NCBI RefSeq assembly: GCF_041433555.1
Contig: NZ_JAPWBR010000006.1
Coordinates: 1-64,000 of the forward strand
DNA: 64,000 bases
Direction: 5' to 3'
Origin: Granulicatella sp041433555
GTDB lineage: Bacteria; Bacillota; Bacilli; Lactobacillales; Aerococcaceae
This document shows positions 1 to 7,213 of the stretch, one piece after another. Position 1 is the first letter of the stretch, and every line of letters begins with the position of its first letter. A program made the translations under genes and the position numbers. The notes under the pieces are model-generated. The model was given only the letters and a program-made list of their open reading frames with translations. It searched no databases and was not told the DNA's origin.

Positions 1-143
1 ACAGTACAAAATTCTGGTTTATGCGTATATGTAGCTGAATAAAATAAAGATTTTCTCTTTTTAAATATCTTCTCTTGAACGTTATTATCCCAAATAATGT
101 TTTTATCTTTGATTTGTAGTGTAGCTTCTAGTATATTGTTCAT
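1..143 (-). CDS. Partial ISL3-family-like transposase (N-terminus only)
   Basis: The first 47 codons of a minus-strand gene run off the left edge of the window. An ATG at 141-143 is preceded on the minus strand by AAAGGATGATG, a plausible ribosome binding site. The peptide starts MNNILEATLQIKDKNIIW and ends near HKPEFC. This layout (a short acidic start, 'IKDKNI', then 'SATYTHKPEFC' leading to a probable zinc ribbon) resembles the N-terminus of ISL3-family transposases, which is pattern recognition rather than a search result. The DDE catalytic domain would lie outside the window, so completeness cannot be judged. It could also be another small DNA-binding protein. Confidence 0.55.
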   Translation of the reverse strand, partial: MNNILEATLQIKDKNIIWDNNVQEKIFKKRKSLFYSATYTHKPEFCT

Positions 144-263
144 ATGGTCATCATCCTTTTGTTTTAGGTTTAGGCGCTTTTAATATAATGGATGTTGGCC
201 TTTTTGTATACACTAAAATAGGGTTGGTGGAAAATATCCATCAACCCTAAAAATTATAGAACC
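1..263 (-). mobile_element. Left-edge insertion sequence end (ISL3-like), partial
   Basis: The transposase-like start at 143 is followed by about 120 non-coding bases. These contain a hairpin (221-247, GGGTTGGTGGA pairing with TCCATCAACCC with one wobble) and the segment TATAGAACC, which may be the terminal inverted repeat. The exact end is uncertain because the other end of the element is not in the window. The neighbouring bidirectional terminator at 270-310 belongs to the chromosomal gene, so the IS boundary most likely falls between about 250 and 268. Confidence 0.4.
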
Positions 264-269
264 AAAAAG

Positions 270-310
270 AAAATCACCTTGGACGGATAAATCGTTCAAG
301 GTGATTTTTT
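270..310. terminator. Bidirectional rho-independent terminator
   Basis: AAAATCACCTTG (270-281) pairs with CAAGGTGATTTT (297-308). There is a T run on the plus strand and an A run upstream, so it can work in both directions. It lies just downstream of the minus-strand amidohydrolase gene. Confidence 0.8.
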
Positions 311-322
311 GTAAAGAATGAA

Positions 323-358
323 ATGTATCATTTTTGATACGTATCAAAAATGATACAT
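323..358. repeat. 36-bp perfect palindrome made of two hairpin units
   Basis: Positions 323-358 read identically on both strands, centred between 340 and 341. Each half is itself an inverted repeat, GTATCA-N4-TGATAC, so it looks like two back-to-back operator half-sites. It overlaps the last five codons of the minus-strand gene ending at 344 and has no T run of its own, so it is not a standard terminator. Confidence 0.8.
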
Positions 359-1069
359 CTGTACTTTTTGGAAAATATTTTGAAATTGAGTTTGTAGAAT
401 GCTCGCTCGTTCTGGATGAAGCGAGTGACCTTCTAAATAAAGCGAATATGGTACTTCGATTTGAACGGCTTCAATTCTTTCTTGTTTTCCAAGGGTCGCA
501 ATAATATTGCCGCCAGAAAATGGAGTATCTACTTGAGTGGTTAATCCTTCTTCATGAAAGAGAAGTTGGAGTTGTTTCAAGGTGTCTTGATTTAAAGTTT
601 GTTTCTTGCGCGTTCCTAAAATAATGTCGCTTGTGTTAAAAAGCTTGTCATCATAACTATGTAAATCGACCAACAACACTCTTTCATGCTGTTCTAACTT
701 TTCGTTCAATAGATTTTCTAAATGAAGGTAGTAGGGCGTGTAATACTGCTCCAACCAATCGGCTTGTTTTTGCTTCGAAGGATAGTTATTAAATAGCAGA
801 TTTCCCTTTTCATCTATTCTTGGAATAATGGGCTGTGTTGTTTTTCCTGCGCGTGGTTTAAAACGATTCACGTCCACAATATAGCGAGAAACGGTAGCTA
901 CTAGAGTCGTCTCGGGAAGTGGGGCCACAAGTTCCTCTAGTGCCCAGTCGGTATGCTCGCGCTTAGCTGCTAGGTTACAAAGCGGAGCAATGTCTTGTGG
1001 GATATCCGTTCCACTATGAGGAATCGAAATCACAAGAGGAGAATTCGACTGTTTATAAATGACTTTCAC
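344..1069 (-). CDS. N-formylglutamate amidohydrolase family protein
   Basis: The protein has 241 residues and a GTG start at 1069, with AAGGTG five bases upstream on the minus strand. Features typical of the N-formylglutamate amidohydrolase (HutG/FGase) superfamily are PLVISIPHSG near residues 11-20, a TDWALEEL block, VDVNR at about 66-70, and LLVDLHSYDD near 131-140. The histidines and acidic residues of these motifs would bind the metal. Family members hydrolyse N-formyl-L-glutamate or related amides, but no histidine-degradation genes are nearby, so the substrate is unknown. It is a single gene, convergent with an IS end and divergent from pepF. A palindrome overlaps its 3' end. Confidence 0.75.
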   Translation of the reverse strand: MKVIYKQSNSPLVISIPHSGTDIPQDIAPLCNLAAKREHTDWALEELVAPLPETTLVATVSRYIVDVNRFKPRAGKTTQPIIPRIDEKGNLLFNNYPSKQKQADWLEQYYTPYYLHLENLLNEKLEQHERVLLVDLHSYDDKLFNTSDIILGTRKKQTLNQDTLKQLQLLFHEEGLTTQVDTPFSGGNIIATLGKQERIEAVQIEVPYSLYLEGHSLHPERASILQTQFQNIFQKVQMYHF

Positions 1070-1128
1070 CAGGGCACCTTCTTTCGTTTTTCAATATTCC
1101 TAGTATAGCAAACGAACTAGAGATTGTG

Positions 1129-1134
1129 TATAAT
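1129..1134 (+). promoter_or_regulatory. -10 box of the pepF promoter
   Basis: TATAAT lies 27 bases before the pepF start. No good -35 box is seen at the expected distance. Its presence rules out the in-frame GTG at 1126 as a start. Confidence 0.55.
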
Positions 1135-1161
1135 GGATACTATCGAAAAGGAGTGACGATT

Positions 1162-2970
1162 ATGGCTGAAATTAAATTAGTACCAAGAAGTGAAGTAGAT
1201 CCTTCTATTACATGGGATATGACTTTACTTTATCCAAGCGACGAAGCATTTTATGCAGAGTTGGAGAAATTAAAGAAAGAAATGAAAGCTTTCAAAGAAA
1301 AATACGAAAACCAATTAGGCGATTTAGAAGTATTAGATGAAGCGATTCGCAAGTATGAAGCGATTGAATTAGCAGTATACCGCGCTTCTCATTATGCAGA
1401 ATTACCAATGACGGTTGACCGCTTGAATCCAAAAGTGGTGGAAAATGCGACAGCGTTTGAAGCAGTCAGCGTATCATATGCTGAAAACATGAGCTTTGTG
1501 ATGACAGAATTGATTTCATTAGACGAAGCCTTCTTAAATCAATTCATAGCAGAGAAGAGACCAGACTTAGCATACTTTGTAGAAAAAGTGATTCGTCAAA
1601 AGAAACATACGCTCTCAAAAGATGCAGAACAAGTGTTATCAAACTTAAGCAGCTTACCAAGTTTCTATCAATTATATGAAGTAACAAAACACGAAGATAT
1701 GCAATTCGAGTCATTTGAAGCAAATGGCAAGACTCTTGAAAACAGCTTCGTTTTATACGAAAACTTACACGAAATGGATCCTGATAAAGAAGTGCGTCGT
1801 GCTGCGGCTAAGAGCTTCTATAAAACATTAAACGCATATAAAAATACAGTTGCCAATGAATACATTTCTCAATTGAAGAAAGAAAAAATGATGGCAACAA
1901 TGCGTGGTTATGATAGCGTGATTGACTACTTATTAGATGAACAAGATGGAGACCGTGAATTATACGACCGTCAAATTCGTATGCTAATGACAGACTTAGC
2001 GCCTCATATGCAACGCTACATTAAATTATTAGCGAAAGAACATGGCATCTCTGATATGCAATTCATGGATGCAAAAATCAACTTGGACCCAGAATTCGAA
2101 GTGGATATGACGATTGAAGAATCTCGTGAGTACTTGAAGAAAGCTCTAGGCATTCTTGGCGAAGACTATAAAGCGATGATTGATGAAAGTTATGACAAAC
2201 GCTGGACAGACTTCCCACAAAACATCGGTAAGAGCACTGGTGGATTCTGTGCAACAGTTCCTAATGTTGCGGGATTTATCCTATTATCATGGACAGGTAA
2301 AATGAACGAAGTGTTCGTGTTAGCGCACGAATTAGGGCATGCATACCACTTCATGTCAACAGGTAAACATCAATCGATTTTAAACAATGAATGTTCATTA
2401 TACTTCGTTGAAGCTCCTTCAACATGTAATGAAGTCATCGTTTCAAACTACTTACTCAAAACAAGTACAGACGCTCGTTTCAAACGTTGGATTATCAGCA
2501 ATATGATTAGCCGCACGTATTTCCACAACATGGTTACGCACTACATGGAAGCCGTGTACCAAGATCGTATTTACAAGATGATTGATAATAACGAAATGTT
2601 AAACGCAGATGTATTATCAACCGTGAAAAAAGAAGTGATGCAAGAATTCTTCGGAGACAGCCTTGTGGTCAATGAAGGGGCGGAGTTGACATGGATGCGT
2701 CAACCTCACTATTACATGGGATTATATCCATATACGTATTCAGCTGGTCTTACAATCGGTACTGCGATTGCGAACCAAATCGAAGAAAATCCTGAACACG
2801 CTAAAGTGTGGTTAGATACTTTATCTAAAGGCGGAAGCATGTCTGCCAAAGACTTAGCAATTCACGCAGGTTGCGATGTTTCAACAGATGAACCATTGAA
2901 ACAAGCAATTGCTTACGTTGGACATTTAGTAGACCAATTAGAAAGCTTAACAGCAGAATTAAAAGCATAA
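1162..2970 (+). CDS. pepF: Oligoendopeptidase F
   Basis: The protein has 602 residues, the usual length for M3-family oligoendopeptidase F, a cytoplasmic zinc peptidase that cleaves short peptides (about 7-17 residues). The zinc site HELGHAYHF is visible near residue 390, followed by an acidic third ligand region ('FVEAPSTCNE'). The N-terminal 'W(D)MTLLYPSDE' and the C-terminal 'PYTYSAGLTIG' blocks are family hallmarks. I chose the ATG at 1162 because AAAGGAGTG sits just upstream. The in-frame GTG at 1126 overlaps the -10 box and cannot be used. It is transcribed alone and ends at a clear terminator. Confidence 0.95.
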   Translation: MAEIKLVPRSEVDPSITWDMTLLYPSDEAFYAELEKLKKEMKAFKEKYENQLGDLEVLDEAIRKYEAIELAVYRASHYAELPMTVDRLNPKVVENATAFEAVSVSYAENMSFVMTELISLDEAFLNQFIAEKRPDLAYFVEKVIRQKKHTLSKDAEQVLSNLSSLPSFYQLYEVTKHEDMQFESFEANGKTLENSFVLYENLHEMDPDKEVRRAAAKSFYKTLNAYKNTVANEYISQLKKEKMMATMRGYDSVIDYLLDEQDGDRELYDRQIRMLMTDLAPHMQRYIKLLAKEHGISDMQFMDAKINLDPEFEVDMTIEESREYLKKALGILGEDYKAMIDESYDKRWTDFPQNIGKSTGGFCATVPNVAGFILLSWTGKMNEVFVLAHELGHAYHFMSTGKHQSILNNECSLYFVEAPSTCNEVIVSNYLLKTSTDARFKRWIISNMISRTYFHNMVTHYMEAVYQDRIYKMIDNNEMLNADVLSTVKKEVMQEFFGDSLVVNEGAELTWMRQPHYYMGLYPYTYSAGLTIGTAIANQIEENPEHAKVWLDTLSKGGSMSAKDLAIHAGCDVSTDEPLKQAIAYVGHLVDQLESLTAELKA

Positions 2971-2981
2971 TGATAGTAAAC

Positions 2982-3013
2982 AAAAACGCTCTACAACCGT
3001 AGCGCGTTTTTTC
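2982..3013 (+). terminator. Rho-independent terminator after pepF
   Basis: AAAACGC...TAC pairs with GTA...GCGTTTT around an AACC loop, followed by six T residues. Confidence 0.8.
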
Positions 3014-3042
3014 TATTTAATAGGAACAAAGATAAAAACGAT

Positions 3043-3075
3043 AGGACTAACTCAACATAGAGCTAGTTCTTTTTC
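3043..3075. terminator. Weak second hairpin between pepF and the regulator
   Basis: AGGACTAACTC pairs imperfectly with GAGCTAGTTCT, followed by TTTTTC. It may terminate transcription from either converging gene. Confidence 0.4.
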
Positions 3076-3119
3076 AAAATGTTCAAATAACTTCATGTGC
3101 TTTTCTTTGTTCGATATTT

Positions 3120-3872
3120 TTACCAAAGAATTTCGCATTGAGCGCCTACCGTATCTTGGAATGATTCGACAGGAGCTTGATTGGTTACGATATAATCAAT
3201 CGCGTTGTAATTCGATAGTTTAAAGTAATGACTCGTATTGAATTTCGAGTGGTCCGCAAGTAGTACGGCAACATCGGAATTCGCAATCATCTGTTGCTTA
3301 AAGAGAGCCTGGCTATGATTGGCCTCGTAAGCAGCAAAACGGTCGAGACCACGGCAGCTCATAAAACAAATATCTGCATGGAAATTATTGATAAAACTCG
3401 TTGCAAAATCTCCCAAAGCCGAGTTTGTTCCATAACCGATATGTCCCCCGCAAAAGAACAAGGTGATATTTTCATAATTGTTCAACCTACGTGCTATTTC
3501 AATCCCATTTGTAATGACACGTAAATTTTGAAGAGTTCCTAAGTGAGGTGCGAGCGCGGCACAAGTAGATGAACTATCGATAAAAATCGATTGGTTATCT
3601 GTTAAGAAAGTGGAGGCCGTTTCTGCAATTTGTTGTTTTCCCTGAGTTTCTTCATGGCTTCTGCTATCGTAAGCGTATTCAATATTGTTTGTAGTAACAA
3701 GTCGAACTTCGCCATGAGATCGTATGATCTTTCCTTCTTTTTCTAGTTTAATCAGGTCACGCCTCAGTGTAGAGGTGGAGCAGTACATCAATGCTTCCAA
3801 TTGGAAGGTGGAGATGATTTTCCTTTTCGCGAGAATGTCCATAATACGAGACATTCGCTCGAAGCATACCAT
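3120..3872 (-). CDS. DeoR-family transcriptional regulator of the fucose operon
   Basis: This is a 250-residue DeoR/GlpR-type regulator. The N-terminal winged helix-turn-helix spans about residues 5-60, with the family signature 'STSTLRRDLIKLEKEGKI' followed by RSHGEV. The C-terminal sugar-phosphate-sensing domain contains 'FIDSSSTCAALAPHL' and 'VITNGIEIARRL'. I chose the ATG at 3872 because AGGGGG precedes it with eight-base spacing; longer in-frame starts lack a site. It is divergent from fucA across a 140-bp gap holding the fuc promoter and phased GAAC repeats, so it probably controls the fucose genes. The inducer would be a fucose-pathway phosphate such as fuculose-1-phosphate, which is inferred from family behaviour. 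Activator versus repressor cannot be told from sequence. Confidence 0.85.
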   Translation of the reverse strand: MVCFERMSRIMDILAKRKIISTFQLEALMYCSTSTLRRDLIKLEKEGKIIRSHGEVRLVTTNNIEYAYDSRSHEETQGKQQIAETASTFLTDNQSIFIDSSSTCAALAPHLGTLQNLRVITNGIEIARRLNNYENITLFFCGGHIGYGTNSALGDFATSFINNFHADICFMSCRGLDRFAAYEANHSQALFKQQMIANSDVAVLLADHSKFNTSHYFKLSNYNAIDYIVTNQAPVESFQDTVGAQCEILW

Positions 3873-3889
3873 AATAAAACCCCCTAGTT

Positions 3890-3915
3890 GAACGATTTTG
3901 AACATTTATGAACAA
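3890..3915. promoter_or_regulatory. Three helically phased GAAC repeats, putative regulator operator
   Basis: GAAC occurs at 3890, 3900 and 3910, exactly 10 bp apart, each followed by an A/T-rich hexamer. An inverted GTTC lies at 3940-3943. DeoR-family proteins commonly bind short repeated motifs upstream of their own and target genes, so this is the best operator candidate in the divergent gap. Confidence 0.5.
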
Positions 3916-3941
3916 ATTATAGCACAAATCCTGAAGGATGT

Positions 3942-3956
3942 TCAATAGCGCTTCCA
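3942..3956. promoter_or_regulatory. Possible cre (CcpA) half-conserved site
   Basis: On the minus strand the sequence reads TGGAAGCGCTATTG, which matches the TGNAANCGNW half of the cre consensus but fails in the other half. It sits directly before the -35 box of the fuc promoter, where CcpA binding would repress. Confidence 0.35.
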
Positions 3957-3960
3957 CATA

Positions 3961-3989
3961 TTGTATCCGCTTTCTTTAATTGCTAAGAT
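3961..3989 (+). promoter_or_regulatory. fuc operon promoter
   Basis: The -35 box TTGTAT (3961-3966), a 17-bp spacer ending in TGC (extended -10), and the -10 box TAAGAT (3984-3989) stand 23 bases before the fucA start. Confidence 0.7.
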
Positions 3990-4012
3990 AGAAATCAGAA
4001 AGGGATGATACT

Positions 4013-4735
4013 ATGACTTTTGATGAACAAGTAGTACGCGAACAAATTTGTGATGTGTGTCATAAAATGTGGCAACTAGGATGGGTTGCTGCTAATGACG
4101 GAAACGTCTCAGTTCGTATTGATGAGGATACCATCATCGCAACACCAACAGGTATCAGTAAGAGTTTTATTACTCCAGAAAAACTCGTTAAATTAAATAT
4201 GAAAGGAGAAGTGATTGAAGCCAACGAAGGGTACCGTCCTTCAAGCGAAATTAAAATGCATATTCGCTGCTATGAAGAACGCGATGATGTGAGATCTGTT
4301 GTTCACGCACATCCACCAATTGCAACTGGATTCACATTAGCACATATTCCATTAGATACTTATTCACTAATTGAAAGTGCGATTGTTATCGGTTCAATTC
4401 CAATTACACCATTCGGAGTTCCTTCAACAATGGAAGTTCCAGATGCGATTACACCATACTTACAAGAACATGACGTGATGTTACTTGAAAACCATGGTGC
4501 TTTAACAGTGGGTAGTGATGTGATTACAGCATACTACAGAATGGAAACATTAGAACTCGTGGCTAAATCAACATTCCACGGAAGAATGTTATTACTAACA
4601 AAAGGCATTGAAGAAAAAGAAATCTCAAGAGAAAAATTAGAGCAAATGTTCAAAATGCGCGAAAACTACAAAGTAACAGGTCGTCACCCTGGATATAAGA
4701 AATACAATCCAGACGGAACTGTTCGTGAAGTTTAG
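4013..4735 (+). CDS. fucA: L-fuculose-1-phosphate aldolase (class II)
   Basis: This 240-residue member of the class II aldolase/adducin family is predicted to cleave L-fuculose-1-phosphate into DHAP and L-lactaldehyde. Visible sites are 'NDGNVSVR' (phosphate/substrate loop, about residues 28-35), the 'SSEIKMH' catalytic Glu79 region, the zinc ligands in HAHPP (His98, His100) and the third histidine in 'LLENHGALTVG' near residue 160. It is about 25 residues longer than E. coli FucA, mostly at the C-terminus. It is the first gene of the operon, has an AAAGGGATG binding site, and sits 20 bases from fucI. Related aldolases use rhamnulose- or ribulose-phosphates, but the fucI-fucU-fucO context supports fuculose phosphate. 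Confidence 0.9.
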   Translation: MTFDEQVVREQICDVCHKMWQLGWVAANDGNVSVRIDEDTIIATPTGISKSFITPEKLVKLNMKGEVIEANEGYRPSSEIKMHIRCYEERDDVRSVVHAHPPIATGFTLAHIPLDTYSLIESAIVIGSIPITPFGVPSTMEVPDAITPYLQEHDVMLLENHGALTVGSDVITAYYRMETLELVAKSTFHGRMLLLTKGIEEKEISREKLEQMFKMRENYKVTGRHPGYKKYNPDGTVREV

Positions 4736-4755
4736 TAAGAATAGGAGGAACAAAA

Positions 4756-6522
4756 ATGATTCAACATCCACGTATTGGGATTCGCCCAACTATTGACGGT
4801 CGTCGCCAAGGAGTTCGCGAATCGTTAGAAGTTCAAACAATGAATATGGCGAAGAGTGTCGCTGCTTTAATCGAGTCAACATTGAAATATCCTGATGGAC
4901 AACCGGTTGAATGTGTGATCTCACCTTCAACAATTGGTCGTGTACCAGAAGCAGCAGCATCTCACGAACTATTCAAAAAATCAAACGTGTGTGCAACAAT
5001 TACAGTAACACCTTGCTGGTGCTACGGTAGTGAAACAATGGATATGTCACCTGATATTCCACATGCTATTTGGGGATTCAACGGAACTGAAAGACCAGGG
5101 GCTGTATATTTAGCAGCAGTTCTTGCTTCTCATGCTCAAAAAGGAATTCCAGCATTCGGAATTTACGGTAAAGACGTAAAAGAAGCAACAGATACAGAAA
5201 TTCCTGAAGACGTTAAAGAAAAAATCTTACGTTACGCAAGAGCAGCTCTTGCTACAGGTTTAATGAGAGATACAGCTTACTTATCAATGGGTAGTGTATC
5301 AATGGGTATCGGTGGTTCTATCGTAGATCCTAACTTCTTCCAAGAATACTTAGGAATGCGTAATGAATCAGTAGATATGACTGAATTCACTCGCCGTATC
5401 GACCGTGGTATTTACGATCACGAAGAATTCGAACGTGCACTTAAATGGGTGAAAGAAAACGTTAAAGAAGGATTCGACCGTAACCGTGAAGACCTTGTTT
5501 TAAGCCGTGAAGAAAAAGATAAACAATGGGAATTCGTTATTAAGATGTTCTTAATTGGACGTGACTTAATGATTGGTAACCCAAGACTTGCTGAACTTGG
5601 CTTCGAAGAAGAAGCAGTTGGTCACTACGCTCTTGTTGGTGGATTCCAAGGTCAACGTCAATGGACAGACCACTTCCCTAACGGAGACTTCATGGAAACA
5701 TTCCTAAACACTCAATTTGACTGGAACGGAATTCGCAGACCATACATCTTCGCAACTGAAAATGATGCGTTAAACGGTGTATCAATGCTATTCAACTACT
5801 TATTAACAAACACTCCACAAATCTTTGCGGATGTTCGTACTTACTGGAGTCCAGAAGCTGTTGAACGTGTAACAGGACATAAACTTGAAGGCCATGCTGA
5901 AAATGGATTCTTACACTTAATCAACTCAGGTTCTTGTACATTAGACGGAACTGGTCAAGCTACAAGAAACGGTGAACCAGTGATGAAACCATTCTGGGAA
6001 TTAGATCAAAGTGAAGTAGATGCAATGCTTGCAAATACTGACTTCCCAGCAGCTAACCGTGAATACTTCCGTGGCGGCGGTTACTCAACTCGCTTCTTAT
6101 CTAAAGGAAATATGCCTGTGACAATGGTTCGCTTGAACTTATTGAAAGGCGTTGGACCAGTATTACAAATTGCTGAAGGATACACACTTGAATTACCTGA
6201 AGATGTACACCATACATTGGATAACCGTACAGATCCAGGTTGGCCAACAACTTGGTTTGCACCTCGCTTAACAGGTAAAGGCGCATTCAAGTCAGTATAC
6301 GATGTAATGAATAACTGGGGTGCAAACCACGGTGCAATCTCTTATGGACATATCGGAGCTGACCTTATCACTCTTGCTTCAATGTTACGCATTCCAGTGA
6401 ATATGCATAACGTTGATGAAGAAGATATCTTCAGACCTAAGAACTGGTCACTATTCGGAACAGAAGATTTAGAATCAGCTGACTACCGTGCTTGCCAATT
6501 ATTAGGACCTATCCATAAGTAA
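4756..6522 (+). CDS. fucI: L-fucose isomerase
   Basis: The enzyme has 588 residues, close to the 591 of E. coli FucI, and converts L-fucose to L-fuculose in the cytoplasm using Mn2+. The start 'HPRIGIRPTIDGRRQGVRES' (residues 3-22) and the blocks 'TPCWCYGSETMDM', 'MGSVSMGIGGSIVDP' and 'ATENDALNGVSMLF' (metal-site Glu and Asp) are typical of the family. 'NWGANHGAISYGHIGADL' near the C-terminus supplies the conserved histidine. A GGAGG binding site precedes the ATG. Codon use is optimised (AAC, TTC, GAA rich), which suggests high expression. Confidence 0.97.
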   Translation: MIQHPRIGIRPTIDGRRQGVRESLEVQTMNMAKSVAALIESTLKYPDGQPVECVISPSTIGRVPEAAASHELFKKSNVCATITVTPCWCYGSETMDMSPDIPHAIWGFNGTERPGAVYLAAVLASHAQKGIPAFGIYGKDVKEATDTEIPEDVKEKILRYARAALATGLMRDTAYLSMGSVSMGIGGSIVDPNFFQEYLGMRNESVDMTEFTRRIDRGIYDHEEFERALKWVKENVKEGFDRNREDLVLSREEKDKQWEFVIKMFLIGRDLMIGNPRLAELGFEEEAVGHYALVGGFQGQRQWTDHFPNGDFMETFLNTQFDWNGIRRPYIFATENDALNGVSMLFNYLLTNTPQIFADVRTYWSPEAVERVTGHKLEGHAENGFLHLINSGSCTLDGTGQATRNGEPVMKPFWELDQSEVDAMLANTDFPAANREYFRGGGYSTRFLSKGNMPVTMVRLNLLKGVGPVLQIAEGYTLELPEDVHHTLDNRTDPGWPTTWFAPRLTGKGAFKSVYDVMNNWGANHGAISYGHIGADLITLASMLRIPVNMHNVDEEDIFRPKNWSLFGTEDLESADYRACQLLGPIHK

Positions 6523-6540
6523 TAGAAAGGAGAGACTAAA

Positions 6541-6837
6541 ATGACAAAAACGATTATTTTAGCCTGTGTCGGTGGATTAACAACTAGTATGCTTGTTGAA
6601 CGCATTCAAGAAGTGATTTACCGTGATAAATTAGATTACTCATTCTACTCAGTAGGGATTACTGGGATTGATACTCTAAAAAATATTGATGTCTTATTAT
6701 TAGGACCTCAACTAGCTTATTTAGAAGAGAAAGCTAAATCTTCACTTCATGTTCCAGTTGCTGTAATTTCAGACGATGACTTTGAAAACATGCGCGGAGA
6801 AGAAGTTCTAAAACAAGCGATTGAATTATTAGGTTAA
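6541..6837 (+). CDS. PTS lactose/cellobiose-type IIB domain protein, orphan
   Basis: This is a 98-residue single-domain protein. It begins with a hydrophobic strand and a phosphocysteine loop: Cys9 in 'ACVGGLTTSMLVERI' matches the C-x4-(S/T)-(S/T) active-site loop of lactose/cellobiose-family EIIB proteins. It ends with 'VPVAVISDDDFENMRGEEV', as in shorter IIB folds. No IIC permease is present in the operon; the transporter here is an ABC system. It is followed after four bases by a matching IIA domain. The function could be a phosphorylation-based sensor or a partner for a IIC elsewhere. The family call is fairly safe, the role unknown. Confidence 0.7.
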   Translation: MTKTIILACVGGLTTSMLVERIQEVIYRDKLDYSFYSVGITGIDTLKNIDVLLLGPQLAYLEEKAKSSLHVPVAVISDDDFENMRGEEVLKQAIELLG

Positions 6838-6841
6838 GCCA

Positions 6842-7213
6842 ATGAGCGAAACAAAAAAAGCAGATACGCAACGATTGATGCAACTCATTGTCAAAAGTAG
6901 CAAAGTAACAACTTTAGCAATGCAATCCGTTAAGAGTGCTCTTGCAGGTGATATTTCATCTGCAAGAGGCCTCCTTGATGAAGCACGAGTTAAAGGAGTT
7001 GAAGCGCATAATGTTCAAACAGAAATGATTCAGCAAGAAATTAGAGGAGAGGGCGCAAGTCCATCACTTCTTTCCGTTCATGCGCAAGATCATTTTATGA
7101 ATAGCCACTTGCTGCTAGAAGTTGTAAATATCATTGTAAATCAACAAGAACAAATAGAAACGCTAAAAGAGCGTATTACAAAACTGGAACAGGTAGGTGA
7201 AATGCATGAGTAA
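6842..7213 (+). CDS. PTS lactose/cellobiose-type IIA domain protein, orphan
   Basis: This 123-residue helical protein resembles LacF/CelC-type EIIA. The motif 'SLLSVHAQDHFMNSHLL' around His80 matches the 'LLVHAQDHLM' active-site block in which the first histidine is phosphorylated by HPr. Before it come the family's helices ('SARGLLDEARVKGVEAHNVQT'). The C-terminal 20 residues form a likely coiled coil ('EQIETLKERITKLEQ'). It overlaps the ABC ATPase gene by eight bases, so the two are translationally coupled. Together with the IIB-like protein just upstream it forms a HPr-IIA-IIB relay without its own permease. Confidence 0.75.
   Translation: MSETKKADTQRLMQLIVKSSKVTTLAMQSVKSALAGDISSARGLLDEARVKGVEAHNVQTEMIQQEIRGEGASPSLLSVHAQDHFMNSHLLLEVVNIIVNQQEQIETLKERITKLEQVGEMHE

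Noticed and set aside
1126..1161. Longer start for pepF at GTG 1126
   Set aside because: It overlaps the TATAAT -10 box and lacks a binding site; the ATG at 1162 has AAAGGAG.
3294..3524. Plus-strand frame inside the DeoR-type regulator
   Set aside because: Shadow of the minus-strand gene, with no binding site and no recognisable domain.
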